From an uncultured Lachnospiraceae bacterium (GTDB lineage: Bacteria; Bacillota; Clostridia; Lachnospirales; Lachnospiraceae), in assembly GCA_905236545.1 (NCBI GenBank), contig CAJOQO010000150.1, forward strand, positions 1 to 19,626: a DNA stretch of 19,626 bases, given 5' to 3'. A program made the position numbers and the translations under genes. This document shows positions 1 to 7,756 of the stretch, one piece after another. Below the pieces are notes generated by a model. That model searched no databases. It saw only the letters and a list, made by a program, of their open reading frames with translations, and was not told the DNA's origin. Within the stretch, counting starts at the first letter, position 1. Every line of letters begins with the position of its first letter.

Positions 1-91
1 GTAGGGCAAAGATCTCAGCGTCGTTCCTGCTATGGTTTGCTTATGGGGAAGCCACCACTCCGGCCTTGTACTATGCCTGCCGCAGACCGCT

Positions 92-141
92 CCCTGAGCA
101 CCATGAGACAGCCGCCGGCCGCCCCCTGAGCACCATGAGAC
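92..141. repeat. 18-bp direct repeat, period 32
   Basis: The 18-base word CCCTGAGCACCATGAGAC occurs at 92-109 and again at 124-141 with no mismatch, a period of 32. A weaker third start (CCTGAG) is at 155-160. With only two full units it is not a CRISPR array. It may be the remnant of a short tandem duplication. Confidence 0.75.
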
Positions 142-146
142 GGCCC

Positions 147-206
147 CAGGGGTTCCTGAGCGGCAGACTTTCGGGGGTCGGAGCGAAGGAACCCCTGTGG
201 CTGCCG
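147..206. repeat. Interleaved inverted repeats
   Basis: CAGGGGTTCC at 147-156 is perfectly complementary to GGAACCCCTG at 188-197. CGGCAG at 161-166 is complementary to CTGCCG at 201-206. The two pairs are interleaved (arm 1, arm 2, arm 1', arm 2'), so in RNA they could form either of two hairpins or, less likely, a pseudoknot. The arms are plain in the sequence. Any function is unknown. It sits just 3' of the galactosidase gene on the minus strand. Confidence 0.55.
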
Positions 207-248
207 ATTGGTGATCAGGGGCGGCTTGTAACTTACACACAGCAAAGC

Positions 249-3200
249 TCATATCCCCTTGAAATCAACCGCAAAGACAAGCCTCCGGTCGTTTGGCACC
301 AGATACTCCGGATGCGGACGTGCTCCCCAGCTGTCGTCCCCGGCGACACCCATCTGTTTCAGGGAGCATCGGATATAGGTTCTGTGCACATCCGGCAGCT
401 CATAAGGATGTCTCGCATTCTCGAGCTGATCGGGACTATACGGGATGGCGCTGAATTCCATCGTTCCGGGAATGGAGGCCTCTCTGTCACCGCAGTCCGG
501 GAATCCGGCGGCGCTGACCATGATGCCATGCCCGCTGCGGTCTGTGATCTTTGCCCAGCGGACTCCGGTACGGTTTCCGGTTTCCTGGGGCACCAGGTAG
601 CGCTCCATCATATCGGCAGCTTCCGCGCTGTAAACGCCGAGCCTGACGCCTTCCTTCCGGTCGCAGTAGTTTTCTTCCGGACCATTGCCATAATAAGTTA
701 CATGGCTGTAGTCCGCACTGACCGTAAACATCCATCCGAACTCGGGCATGACAGGAAGACAGCGGGACGGATCATAGTCCAGGATGCAGCGGACCGTGCC
801 GTCCGCGAATACCCGGTATTTTGTCAGGCAGGTAACGCATCCCAGGGAGGAGGAATCTGACTGGCTTCCGCAAAGAACAGGGAGGAACTTCTTCCAGATC
901 AGCTCCACATAGTCTTCCGTGCGGGATACCTTCGGATACAGTCCGTCTTCATCAGGAGACGCGTCAAAGATTCCCTTCTGCGGATCGCTGAATTCCTGAT
1001 AATCGCTGGCGATCTTCCAGATTCCCAGGCGGGCTGCCATACGGTTCCCTGCATCATTGCTCACCGGCGCCCTCCAGAAGTTCGGCCGGGGAATCTCGTC
1101 GATCAGTTCTTTTCCCGCGAAGCGGTAAGAAACCATTCCGCCCTTTGCGGAGGAAAACAGCACTTCAAAATGCTCTCCCCTCACGCCAAGGTTCACCTTT
1201 CCTTCGGCCACCTCGAGTCCGGCGGCGCCGCTCTTTGTTTTGTCCGCGCTCAGGGTGCGGAGTCCTTTCTGCGCCGGGCCGTCCATAAAGCTCACAGGAA
1301 GCTCCTCCAGGCTCTGCGGGCGCGGCTGTCCGATCGAAAGGACGCTCTGTCCGAACGCTGTCTCATAGCCCTTCTTCTCCCACAGGGTATCTTCCTTCAG
1401 ATGGAAGGAAACCGTCACCGCGTACTCTCCGCGCCCGGTGAAAACACAAGGCCGGTTCTCAGGAGTACATGCCCCGTTCGGGCAGCATACTCCGGAATCC
1501 GCGGCGTCTTTCGGAGCAAAGGTAAACGGAAGCTCAAATACCTTTTCCGACAAAGGAGCAACATCGACATTCATCGATTCACACAGCAAAAGCCGGCCTT
1601 CCCTTTCCACCTTCACATAACAGTCATATACACTGGTCGGAACAAAGAGATTCTTATTGATGATCCTGACCTGATTCTCCGCAATTTCCGCCTTGACCGT
1701 CCGGTAGTTGTACCGGATCTCCTGAATCTTTCCATACGGATGCCGCGTGGCATCGATGATACCGTTTCCTGAGAAGTCATAGTCTGTCGGACGCTCCATG
1801 CAGTCTCCCCCGTAGGCGAGATACTCCTCACCATACCGGTTCTTCCGCCGCACGGCCTGATCCACGAAGTCCCAGATGAAGCCGCCCTGATAGCGGGGAT
1901 TGCGTTCGCTGAGTTCAATATAACGATGCATCCCGCCATTGGAATTGCCCATGGAATGGGTATACTCACATAAAATGAACGGTTTGTCATCATGCTCTGC
2001 GAGGAACTTTTCAACCTCCGCGGCACTCGTGTACATCTGCGATTCCATATCGGACGTATCATTATAGCGGCGGTCATGCATCACGCCTTCATAATGAACA
2101 AGCCGGGTGTGATCCAGCTCCCGGAAACACTCAGACATCCGGTAGATCACGGATCCACCGTAACTCTCATTGCCGCAGGACCAGATCAGGACCGCCGGAT
2201 GGTTTTTGTCCCGTTCATACTGGGAACGGACTCTGTCAAGCATCATCGGAAGGTATTCCTGATGATCGCAGGGAAGCTTCTCCTCTTCACGGCAGGTGGG
2301 GAAACACCAGCTTCCATGGGTCTCCATGTTCGTCTCCGCGATCATATACAGGCCGTACAGATCTGCGAGACGGTAGATAATGGAAGCGTTGGGATAATGA
2401 CAGGTCCGGATCGCGTTGATATTGTTCCGCTTCATGATCCGGATATCCTTCTCCACATCCTCCCGGCGCGGGCTGCGTCCCGTATCGCAGGAGAATTCAT
2501 GACGGTTCACGCCGTTAAACACGATGCGCTTTCCGTTGAGGCACATGATACCGTTTTTCATCTCAAACCGGCGGAATCCCACCAGTTCCGACGCCGTTTC
2601 GATCACCTGTCCCGCTCCGGAGACCAGAGACAGCTTCAGCTCATAGAGACAGGGCACTTCCGCACTCCAGCAGGTGATCTTTTCCAGCTTTGCATGGATC
2701 GCGGCGGCTGATCCGTTTCTTCTTCCGCTCTCATCGCCGCAGGCCGCAGCAGGAGATACTTCGCCGGACAGGAGCAGCCTGTCTTCCGGGAAACAGTATG
2801 GTCGGACCGGATCCGGTTTCGCGACGCCTCTTTCGCGCAGCTGCCAGATCAGCTTCGCGCCATCCGTATCCCCGGATACCTCCACCCGCGCATCGAGCGA
2901 TCCCGCGGTAAAAGTATCGTCCGGCTGCGCGATGATCCGCACATCTTCGATATGAACCTCCGGTACCGGATAAAGCTCCACATCGCGGAAGATTCCGCTC
3001 AGCCTGTACATATCCTGGTCTTCCAGCCAGGAGCCGTTCGTAAACTTAAAGTCCAGCACCGCCAGGCGGTTCACTCCGTCCCGAAGAAGTCCTGTCAGAT
3101 CGAATTCGGACGGGGTAAATGAGTCTTCGCTGTATCCGGCATAGGTTCCGTTCACCCACAGTGCGAATCCGGACTCGACGCCGTGAAAGCGGATCCGGAC

Positions 3201-3590
3201 CCCCATTTTCTTCCAGCCTTCCGGAATCTCAAAGAAGGTGACGTACTGCGCGGTCGGATTGAAACGCTTCGGCGCTTCCCCGGGCGCAAGATTCTCTCTG
3301 CCGTCCCAGGGGTACTGAGAGTTGACATATGCCGGTTCATCGTACCCTTCCATCTGAATATTGGAGGGAACCGGAATCTCCTTCCATCCGCTCACATCCA
3401 GATCGGGCTTCTCGAATCCCTCCACGATGGAGGCGGGATTCTCCGCGTAATGGAATCTCCACATCCCATTCAGAGAAAGGCTGACAGGATTGCCTGCAGC
3501 ATCACAGATCACGGTGTCAGAGCGTGCCGGAAGGACATTGTCCTTAAAAACAGACGGATCATCGATCATAGTGAGGTTAAAGCTTTGCAT
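249..3590 (-). CDS. lacZ: GH2 beta-galactosidase, LacZ type
   Basis: This 1113-residue protein hydrolyses terminal beta-galactosides such as lactose or galacto-oligosaccharides. It has the order of a long LacZ-type GH2 enzyme: an N-terminal jelly-roll domain (roughly residues 35-215), a beta-sandwich domain, the TIM barrel (roughly 340-640), and C-terminal beta domains like beta-galactosidase small-chain domains. The acid/base glutamate is E475 in CGNESYGG and the nucleophile is E542 in CEYTHSMGNS; NRHEF (363-367) and RTCHYPN are the usual substrate-site histidine motifs. There is no signal peptide, so it should be cytoplasmic. The ATG is preceded by GGAGG 4 bases away. It follows the zinc-ribbon gene by 20 bases and is the last gene of the cluster. 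The length fits LacZ or Ebg-type enzymes; substrate preference cannot be read from sequence alone. Confidence 0.96.
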   Translation of the reverse strand: MQSFNLTMIDDPSVFKDNVLPARSDTVICDAAGNPVSLSLNGMWRFHYAENPASIVEGFEKPDLDVSGWKEIPVPSNIQMEGYDEPAYVNSQYPWDGRENLAPGEAPKRFNPTAQYVTFFEIPEGWKKMGVRIRFHGVESGFALWVNGTYAGYSEDSFTPSEFDLTGLLRDGVNRLAVLDFKFTNGSWLEDQDMYRLSGIFRDVELYPVPEVHIEDVRIIAQPDDTFTAGSLDARVEVSGDTDGAKLIWQLRERGVAKPDPVRPYCFPEDRLLLSGEVSPAAACGDESGRRNGSAAAIHAKLEKITCWSAEVPCLYELKLSLVSGAGQVIETASELVGFRRFEMKNGIMCLNGKRIVFNGVNRHEFSCDTGRSPRREDVEKDIRIMKRNNINAIRTCHYPNASIIYRLADLYGLYMIAETNMETHGSWCFPTCREEEKLPCDHQEYLPMMLDRVRSQYERDKNHPAVLIWSCGNESYGGSVIYRMSECFRELDHTRLVHYEGVMHDRRYNDTSDMESQMYTSAAEVEKFLAEHDDKPFILCEYTHSMGNSNGGMHRYIELSERNPRYQGGFIWDFVDQAVRRKNRYGEEYLAYGGDCMERPTDYDFSGNGIIDATRHPYGKIQEIRYNYRTVKAEIAENQVRIINKNLFVPTSVYDCYVKVEREGRLLLCESMNVDVAPLSEKVFELPFTFAPKDAADSGVCCPNGACTPENRPCVFTGRGEYAVTVSFHLKEDTLWEKKGYETAFGQSVLSIGQPRPQSLEELPVSFMDGPAQKGLRTLSADKTKSGAAGLEVAEGKVNLGVRGEHFEVLFSSAKGGMVSYRFAGKELIDEIPRPNFWRAPVSNDAGNRMAARLGIWKIASDYQEFSDPQKGIFDASPDEDGLYPKVSRTEDYVELIWKKFLPVLCGSQSDSSSLGCVTCLTKYRVFADGTVRCILDYDPSRCLPVMPEFGWMFTVSADYSHVTYYGNGPEENYCDRKEGVRLGVYSAEAADMMERYLVPQETGNRTGVRWAKITDRSGHGIMVSAAGFPDCGDREASIPGTMEFSAIPYSPDQLENARHPYELPDVHRTYIRCSLKQMGVAGDDSWGARPHPEYLVPNDRRLVFAVDFKGI

Positions 3591-3610
3591 GATTCCTCCA
3601 TATCTCTATT

Positions 3611-3820
3611 TCAAAAAGAAGTAAAACGTTTCAACATCGCCCCGTAGCGGAAGCGGGCCATCTCATTTTTCTCGAGCACATCCTTCTCACTGCCGTGATA
3701 CTGGCAGCGGATACAGTAATACTCTTCTTTCTCCGAATCATAAAACATGTCGATATCCAGATCTCTCATGAAGCAGGAAGGACATCTGTAATTCAGTTTT
3801 CCTTTGCCAGCCTGAGCCAT
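3611..3820 (-). CDS. Small zinc-ribbon protein
   Basis: This is a 69-residue protein with two CxxC pairs, C13-P-S-C16 and C36-I-R-C39, spaced as in a zinc ribbon, and a basic C-terminal tail (ARFRYGAMLKRF). It was not recognised as a named family. The start is chosen at 3820 because an excellent GGAGAGGAGG ribosome binding site lies 7 bases upstream; a longer frame exists but would run deep inside the preceding gene. It overlaps the 3' end of the hydrolase-like gene by 28 bases and ends 20 bases before the beta-galactosidase, so it is almost certainly translated from the same message. A nucleic-acid or protein-binding role is inference. It has no catalytic motif. Confidence 0.8.
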   Translation of the reverse strand: MAQAGKGKLNYRCPSCFMRDLDIDMFYDSEKEEYYCIRCQYHGSEKDVLEKNEMARFRYGAMLKRFTSF

Positions 3821-5697
3821 GTCGTGACCTCCTCTCCATCTCCAAGCTCCATCGTATATCCAAGGGTAAACATCGGTGAGAAAGCATAGCCTTCCTCGAT
3901 ATAGCCGCAGGCATCCTCTGCGCTGCAGTTCATGGAAAGTCTCGTCTGAATCTGCGGTATGGCAGCCCACACACGCTCAGCGCCGTCCATGCGCTCGCTC
4001 CGGTCTTTGTAGAGGTACTCGAGAAGCTTCTGCTCCCTCGCTCCCGACGCGTCCGGCGCGCTGTCGATCCCAAGGATCACACCCGTCATGTCCTGCGTAT
4101 ACTCGGTCGTGCCGTAGCAGGCGGTAATGTACTCCTTCAGTGAAACCTTCGCGTCCCTGTCGCTGAAGTCATACACCTTTCTGGTCATGGCGATCGAGGA
4201 ATCTCCTTCCCTGAAGGACACCGTCGTCTGAACCTTGAACCGAAGACCGCCCAGCTCCAGCTCCACGGGATCCAGGATCAGATCTCTGTTCTTTGCCTGT
4301 TTCCGGCCTTCTCCGCAGCAAAGAAGGCTCTCCGTCCCGAGCAGGGATTCCTCCAGCCTCGCGTGTGTCCTGCACTGGCACAGGTTTGCCTCCTGCGCGT
4401 CATGGGAAAAGACCGCGCTCCGGATCGTTCCCGCACCGGCGTAATGGGTGAAATATCCTGCCCGGTATTTTTCCTGGATCAGGAACGGATAGGAGGCGTC
4501 CACCGGATTGCCTGTTCCGACGCCCACCGGGATGCGCTGCTTTGCCGCATAGTTCCTCAGATCAACGATGGCGCCTCCCTGATCCATGTTGATGCAGGCT
4601 CTCATGTTCGCATCGCAATACCAGAACAGCTGCTTGTCGGATCCATAGAGAATATCCCTCCAGGGAGCGCATTCCGGTTCGAGGTAACTCTTCTTCCTGC
4701 GGTAATAATCAGCGAACTCCGACATCGTCATGTCCTTCAGTTCACCCTTCTTCCTGAGTTCTCCGTAATATGCCAGGCCGTCCTCGTAGGACTTTTTCAG
4801 CAGTTCGTACGGAGCCTCCCAGCGTCCCATCCGGTTCAGCCACCCCGGACCTACGAACATCATGTTGTAGGCATATCCGTCATTGTATTTCGCAAGAGCC
4901 CTGTACTGATCCACAAGGTTATAGTAATAGGGGAATTCCCAGGTTTTCGTATCATAGATCATCCCGCGCAGGACATTCTGCGGATGCGTCCCGAAATTCG
5001 ATCCGTTTCCGTCATAGCATGCCAGCAGATCGCGGGAAAGGTGCGGGATCGCGACGATCCCCGAATCCTCCTCCGGACAGGACGCCGGTGCATGCGTGTT
5101 CTGCTTCGATGGGATCCACGGCGCCCACGGGCCGCCGTCCATAAACGTATACCAGGAGTTGTTGCAGGTATGATAAGCCTTCGGGCCCTCCTCCCAGCAG
5201 GTCGCGACAGCGCATTTCACAGACGGATAAGCGGTTTTAATATAGTTGATCAGATCCGCGTCCAGATAATAGCTGCTGGTGGATTCCGGCCAGAAACCGA
5301 ATCTGTCATGGAACATCCCGAAGACATCATCCACGATTGCCTTCTTGTCCTCCATGGAAAACATCCAGATACAGAATTCCCTTGTGTGATATTTCTCCCG
5401 GAACTGCGGACAGGGCAGGCCAAGAAGAGACAGGCCGATCTCATCCCCCCACTTCTCATGATGCTCTTTCGCGAGCGCAACCGCCTCATCGGAAAACATG
5501 GACGCATAGGTCATCTGAATCGTTGTTTTCAGACCATTCTTATGCGCTGTTTCCTGCTGAAAGCGGAAAATATCCAGCGATTCATCCCTCAGGTCTTCCC
5601 GTCCGATATTCTCCTTCTTCCCGCTCCCGGTAACCTTTTCCGCGTATTCCGGCGCAAGCTCCGGACGGTGAATGATATTGACGATGAAGTCACTCAT
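3793..5697 (-). CDS. Hydrolase-like protein of unassigned family
   Basis: This is a 634-residue cytoplasmic protein without signal peptide. I do not recognise its family with confidence. The N-terminal 300 residues look like an alpha/beta barrel of the NodB/GH38/GH57 kind: KTTIQMTYASMF (57-68), then a helix leading to WGDEIGLSLLGL (83-94), then FGFWPESTSSYYLDADLINYI (133-153), a pattern like the 'GhEiGlH' and 'GFrpP' strands of those barrels. Tryptophan- and aspartate-rich stretches (DGGPWAPWIPSKQNTH) suggest a sugar site. The C-terminal third is beta-rich, as in the sandwich domains of glycoside hydrolases. An upstream in-frame ATG (5754) would put a 12-bp hairpin inside the coding region; the ATG at 5697 has CAGGAGGAGC directly before it and is preferred. 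Being next to lacZ and an importer, a role in oligosaccharide cleavage or modification is likely but unproven. Confidence 0.75.
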   Translation of the reverse strand: MSDFIVNIIHRPELAPEYAEKVTGSGKKENIGREDLRDESLDIFRFQQETAHKNGLKTTIQMTYASMFSDEAVALAKEHHEKWGDEIGLSLLGLPCPQFREKYHTREFCIWMFSMEDKKAIVDDVFGMFHDRFGFWPESTSSYYLDADLINYIKTAYPSVKCAVATCWEEGPKAYHTCNNSWYTFMDGGPWAPWIPSKQNTHAPASCPEEDSGIVAIPHLSRDLLACYDGNGSNFGTHPQNVLRGMIYDTKTWEFPYYYNLVDQYRALAKYNDGYAYNMMFVGPGWLNRMGRWEAPYELLKKSYEDGLAYYGELRKKGELKDMTMSEFADYYRRKKSYLEPECAPWRDILYGSDKQLFWYCDANMRACINMDQGGAIVDLRNYAAKQRIPVGVGTGNPVDASYPFLIQEKYRAGYFTHYAGAGTIRSAVFSHDAQEANLCQCRTHARLEESLLGTESLLCCGEGRKQAKNRDLILDPVELELGGLRFKVQTTVSFREGDSSIAMTRKVYDFSDRDAKVSLKEYITACYGTTEYTQDMTGVILGIDSAPDASGAREQKLLEYLYKDRSERMDGAERVWAAIPQIQTRLSMNCSAEDACGYIEEGYAFSPMFTLGYTMELGDGEEVTTWLRLAKEN

Positions 5698-5717
5698 AAT
5701 TGCTCCTCCTGATACGA

Positions 5718-5744
5718 ATGCCACCCCGCTCAGCGGGATGGCAT
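5718..5744 (-). promoter_or_regulatory. 12-bp leader hairpin before hydrolase
   Basis: The arms 5718-5729 and 5733-5744 pair over 12 bases with a TGA loop on the minus strand and a single G-U in RNA. The hairpin ends about 20 bases before the hydrolase ATG, just upstream of its ribosome binding site. No T-tract follows, so it is more likely a stability or processing element than a terminator. Confidence 0.6.
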
Positions 5745-5754
5745 CTGTTTTCAA

Positions 5755-5860
5755 GTTACTCTGTTCACGGCCGGATCTGAGTCTTTGTACCTGACGCGGC
5801 AGGCTTGCCTGTAAGCGGCAGTACGAAGCTCAGATCATGGCCTCGAAGCGGGAACTCCCG
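5755..5860 (+). repeat. Structured dispersed repeat, copy 1
   Basis: This is about 105 bp, nearly identical to 19507-19609 in the same orientation, with a handful of substitutions and a few single-base gaps. It folds into one long interrupted hairpin: GGCC (5769-5772 with 5839-5842), GATCTGAG (5774-5781 with 5829-5836), CTTTG with CGAAG (5783-5787 with 5824-5828), CTG with CAG, CGC with GCG, and CAGG with CCTG closing a CTTG loop at 5804-5807. A second small hairpin, CGGG-AACT-CCCG (5849-5860), is followed by six T's on the plus strand. It lies between the MalG-like permease and the hydrolase gene. It could be a REP/MITE-like element or a structured RNA; the sequence does not decide. Confidence 0.85.
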
Positions 5861-5866
5861 TTTTTT
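5849..5866 (+). terminator. Possible plus-strand intrinsic terminator
   Basis: A 4-bp GC stem (5849-5852 with 5857-5860) with an AACT tetraloop is followed directly by T6 at 5861-5866. It would stop transcription on the plus strand, where no protein gene is found. If real, it would define the 3' end of a short RNA made from the repeat element. Copy 2 of the repeat lacks the T-tract. Confidence 0.4.
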
Positions 5867-5887
5867 AACCATCGCCGCGCAGGACTG

Positions 5888-6721
5888 TTACTTGACAGAC
5901 CCGGTAATACCTTCCGCAAACTGCTTCTGAAGGACAAAGAATACGACCATGGTCGGAATCGAACAGAACAGTACCCCCATCATAAGTACACCGTAGTCGA
6001 TCGTATATCCGGCAGCCAGGTTCGCGATCAGCATCGGCATGGTCTGCGCCTGGTTATCCGTCATGACGACCTTCGGCCACAGGTAGGCGTTCCACGCATT
6101 CATAAAAGTGATAACCGCCGCTGCGGCATAGGTTGACTTCATGATCGGCATATACTGTTTGAAGAAAATGCCGACTTCCGACTGCCCGTCGATCCTGGCC
6201 GCTTCCATGATCGCGGGCGGGAAGTTCCGGCTGTTGTTCCGGAACATCATGATCATAAAAGGAGTTGCGATCTGGGGAAGGATAAAGCCCCAGACGCTGT
6301 TCAGCATGCCCATCCTCGAGATCATGGTAAACAGCGGAATCATCGTCGCAACACCGGGAATCATCATCGCGAGGAGCAGGAAGGCAAACAGCCTGTCCTT
6401 TGCCTTATCCGCGTACAGCTCAAAGCCAAATCCCGCAAGGGAGCAGATAAACAGGCACAGAAGGGTCTGGGCGATCGAATAGAGGAATGAGTTCCCCATC
6501 GATTTCCACAAAGGCTGCGCGGCCAGAAGGTTCTGGAAATTCTGCAGCGCATAGGTACCGAACCAGACCTTGCCGCGGGCAACGTCAACGGTGTTGTTGG
6601 TTGCGGCAGTGATCATCCAGAACAGCGGGAATACGCTGATGAAAGACCAGAAAATCAGGAAAACATAGCTCGGGATCAGCCTGCGCTGAACCATGGAACG
6701 GTTCTTTTTCTGCTTAGTCAC
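5888..6721 (-). CDS. CUT1 sugar ABC permease, MalG-like (system 1)
   Basis: This inner-membrane subunit of a CUT1-type importer passes oligosaccharide from the binding protein to the cytoplasm. It has about six hydrophobic segments and the conserved EAA loop, EAARIDGQSEVGIFFKQYMPI (about residues 173-193), which docks the ATPase. A GTG at 6730 also opens this frame, but the GTG at 6721 is preferred since AGGTGAT, a match to the anti-Shine-Dalgarno sequence, lies 5 bases before it. That gives 277 residues, the usual size for MalG proteins, and an 8-base overlap with the stop of the MalF-like gene, as expected for coupled translation. No ATPase gene is present in the window. Confidence 0.93.
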   Translation of the reverse strand: MTKQKKNRSMVQRRLIPSYVFLIFWSFISVFPLFWMITAATNNTVDVARGKVWFGTYALQNFQNLLAAQPLWKSMGNSFLYSIAQTLLCLFICSLAGFGFELYADKAKDRLFAFLLLAMMIPGVATMIPLFTMISRMGMLNSVWGFILPQIATPFMIMMFRNNSRNFPPAIMEAARIDGQSEVGIFFKQYMPIMKSTYAAAAVITFMNAWNAYLWPKVVMTDNQAQTMPMLIANLAAGYTIDYGVLMMGVLFCSIPTMVVFFVLQKQFAEGITGSVK

Positions 6722-7610
6722 GCGTATCACCTACTTTCATATTGATAAATGCCAGGATCGCGACCATGATGAAGATCACAAAGGACATCGCCGAAGAATA
6801 GCCGAAGTGGCCGACCCCCTGTCCGAAAGCCATATTGTAAACATAATGGGACATCGTGATCGTCGCGTTGGCGGGACCTCCGTTTGTCAGGTTGACAGAC
6901 TCGTCAAACAGCTGCAGCGTACCGTTGATCGACATAATGAAAGTCATCACGATAACCGGCTTGAGCAGCGGAACCGTGATTCTCCAGAAGGTTGACCAGG
7001 GAGACGCGCCATCAATCTTCGCCGCCTCATAAACCTGGTAGTCGATATTCTGAAGGCCTGCAAGATAAAAAACCATGTTATATCCGGTCCATCTCCAGAT
7101 CAGCGCGATAATGATGATCGCCTTTGCCGTTCCTGCAGTCCCCAGCCAGTTGATGTTTTCATGGATGATCCCCAGACTCATCAGTACCTGGTTGATCAGG
7201 CCCTGCGTGGCGAACAGGGACTTGAAGATCAGGGCATAGGAAACCAGCGAGGTCGCGCACGGAAGGAATACCATCGTGCGGAACAGTCCCTTGAACTTCA
7301 GATCCTTGTTGTTCAGGATCTGGGCAAGGAGAATCGCGAGTATCAGCATGATCGGAACTTCGATCAGCAGATACAGGAAGGTATTCTTCAAAGAAGTGAT
7401 GAAGATCTTATCCTGCAGGATACGCGCGTAATTGAAATTCCATGGATTCGCCCATGTCAGAAGAGAACCTTTTCCTGACTTGAAAGAAGTGATAAATGCC
7501 TGGATCATGGGCCAGAAGCTCATGATCAGGATCATGATCGTGGCAGGCATCAGGAAGATCCATCCGGCTCTCCTCTCCTTTGCCCGCACGCTTTTGCCTT
7601 TCTTATTCAC
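6714..7610 (-). CDS. CUT1 sugar ABC permease, MalF-like (system 1)
   Basis: This 298-residue integral membrane subunit pairs with the downstream MalG-like protein. A basic N-terminus is followed by a first membrane segment (about 17-40) and five more. The EAA loop is YEAAKIDGASPWSTFWRITVPL (about 194-215). The start is a GTG with a GGGGGAG ribosome binding site 10 bases upstream; the first bases (GTGAATAAGAAA) match those of the other MalF-like gene at 14936, pointing to common descent of the two transport systems. It follows the binding-protein gene by 146 bases, which hold a strong hairpin. Confidence 0.94.
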   Translation of the reverse strand: MNKKGKSVRAKERRAGWIFLMPATIMILIMSFWPMIQAFITSFKSGKGSLLTWANPWNFNYARILQDKIFITSLKNTFLYLLIEVPIMLILAILLAQILNNKDLKFKGLFRTMVFLPCATSLVSYALIFKSLFATQGLINQVLMSLGIIHENINWLGTAGTAKAIIIIALIWRWTGYNMVFYLAGLQNIDYQVYEAAKIDGASPWSTFWRITVPLLKPVIVMTFIMSINGTLQLFDESVNLTNGGPANATITMSHYVYNMAFGQGVGHFGYSSAMSFVIFIMVAILAFINMKVGDTRD

Positions 7611-7636
7611 TGTCCTGTCTCCCCCTCTAAAAGAAA

Positions 7637-7662
7637 GCGGAGATGCGATCTGGCATCTCCGC
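7637..7662 (-). terminator. Attenuating hairpin between binding protein and permeases
   Basis: Perfect 10-bp arms (7637-7646 and 7653-7662) close a 6-base loop, and TTTCTTTT follows on the minus strand. It lies between the binding-protein gene and the MalF-like gene. Such intergenic hairpins commonly lower the output of permeases against binding protein, by partial termination or by protecting the upstream message. A second, smaller inverted repeat (GTACG/CGTAC) lies near 7728-7745. Confidence 0.8.
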
Positions 7663-7756
7663 CGGATTATTATATCATCTGGGATCTGTACCGCAGGAGC
7701 TGCATAGATCCTTCGTTACGCAATGCTTCGTACGATCCCCGTACATCGTTCTGAGA

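Larger units (their letters stand above)
1..248. other. Non-coding end region with repeats
   Basis: This stretch lies downstream of the beta-galactosidase stop codon and I see no convincing gene in it. The open frames here are short, arginine- and glycine-rich, and lack a good ribosome binding site. It holds an 18-base direct repeat and a 10-base inverted repeat, listed separately. One arm-loop-arm structure could act as a transcript end for the galactosidase message, but there is no T-rich tract after it on the minus strand, so I do not call a terminator. Confidence 0.5.

Noticed and set aside
92..141. CRISPR-like repeat
   Set aside because: Only two full units with a 14-base interval, too short for spacers, and no cas genes.
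30..245. 71-residue minus-strand frame beyond lacZ
   Set aside because: Poor start context, repeat-derived arginine/glycine-rich sequence and no recognisable features.
3611..3970. Longer form of the zinc-ribbon gene starting at 3970
   Set aside because: It would overlap the hydrolase gene by nearly 180 bases; a far better ribosome binding site precedes the internal ATG at 3820.
4363..5712. 449-residue open frame on the plus strand opposite the hydrolase gene
   Set aside because: Antisense shadow; no start signal and composition rich in arginine, histidine and isoleucine unlike a real protein.
5755..5860. Integron attC site or tRNA-like gene
   Set aside because: It lacks the conserved attC core ends, no integrase is present, and the fold is a single long hairpin without cloverleaf arms.
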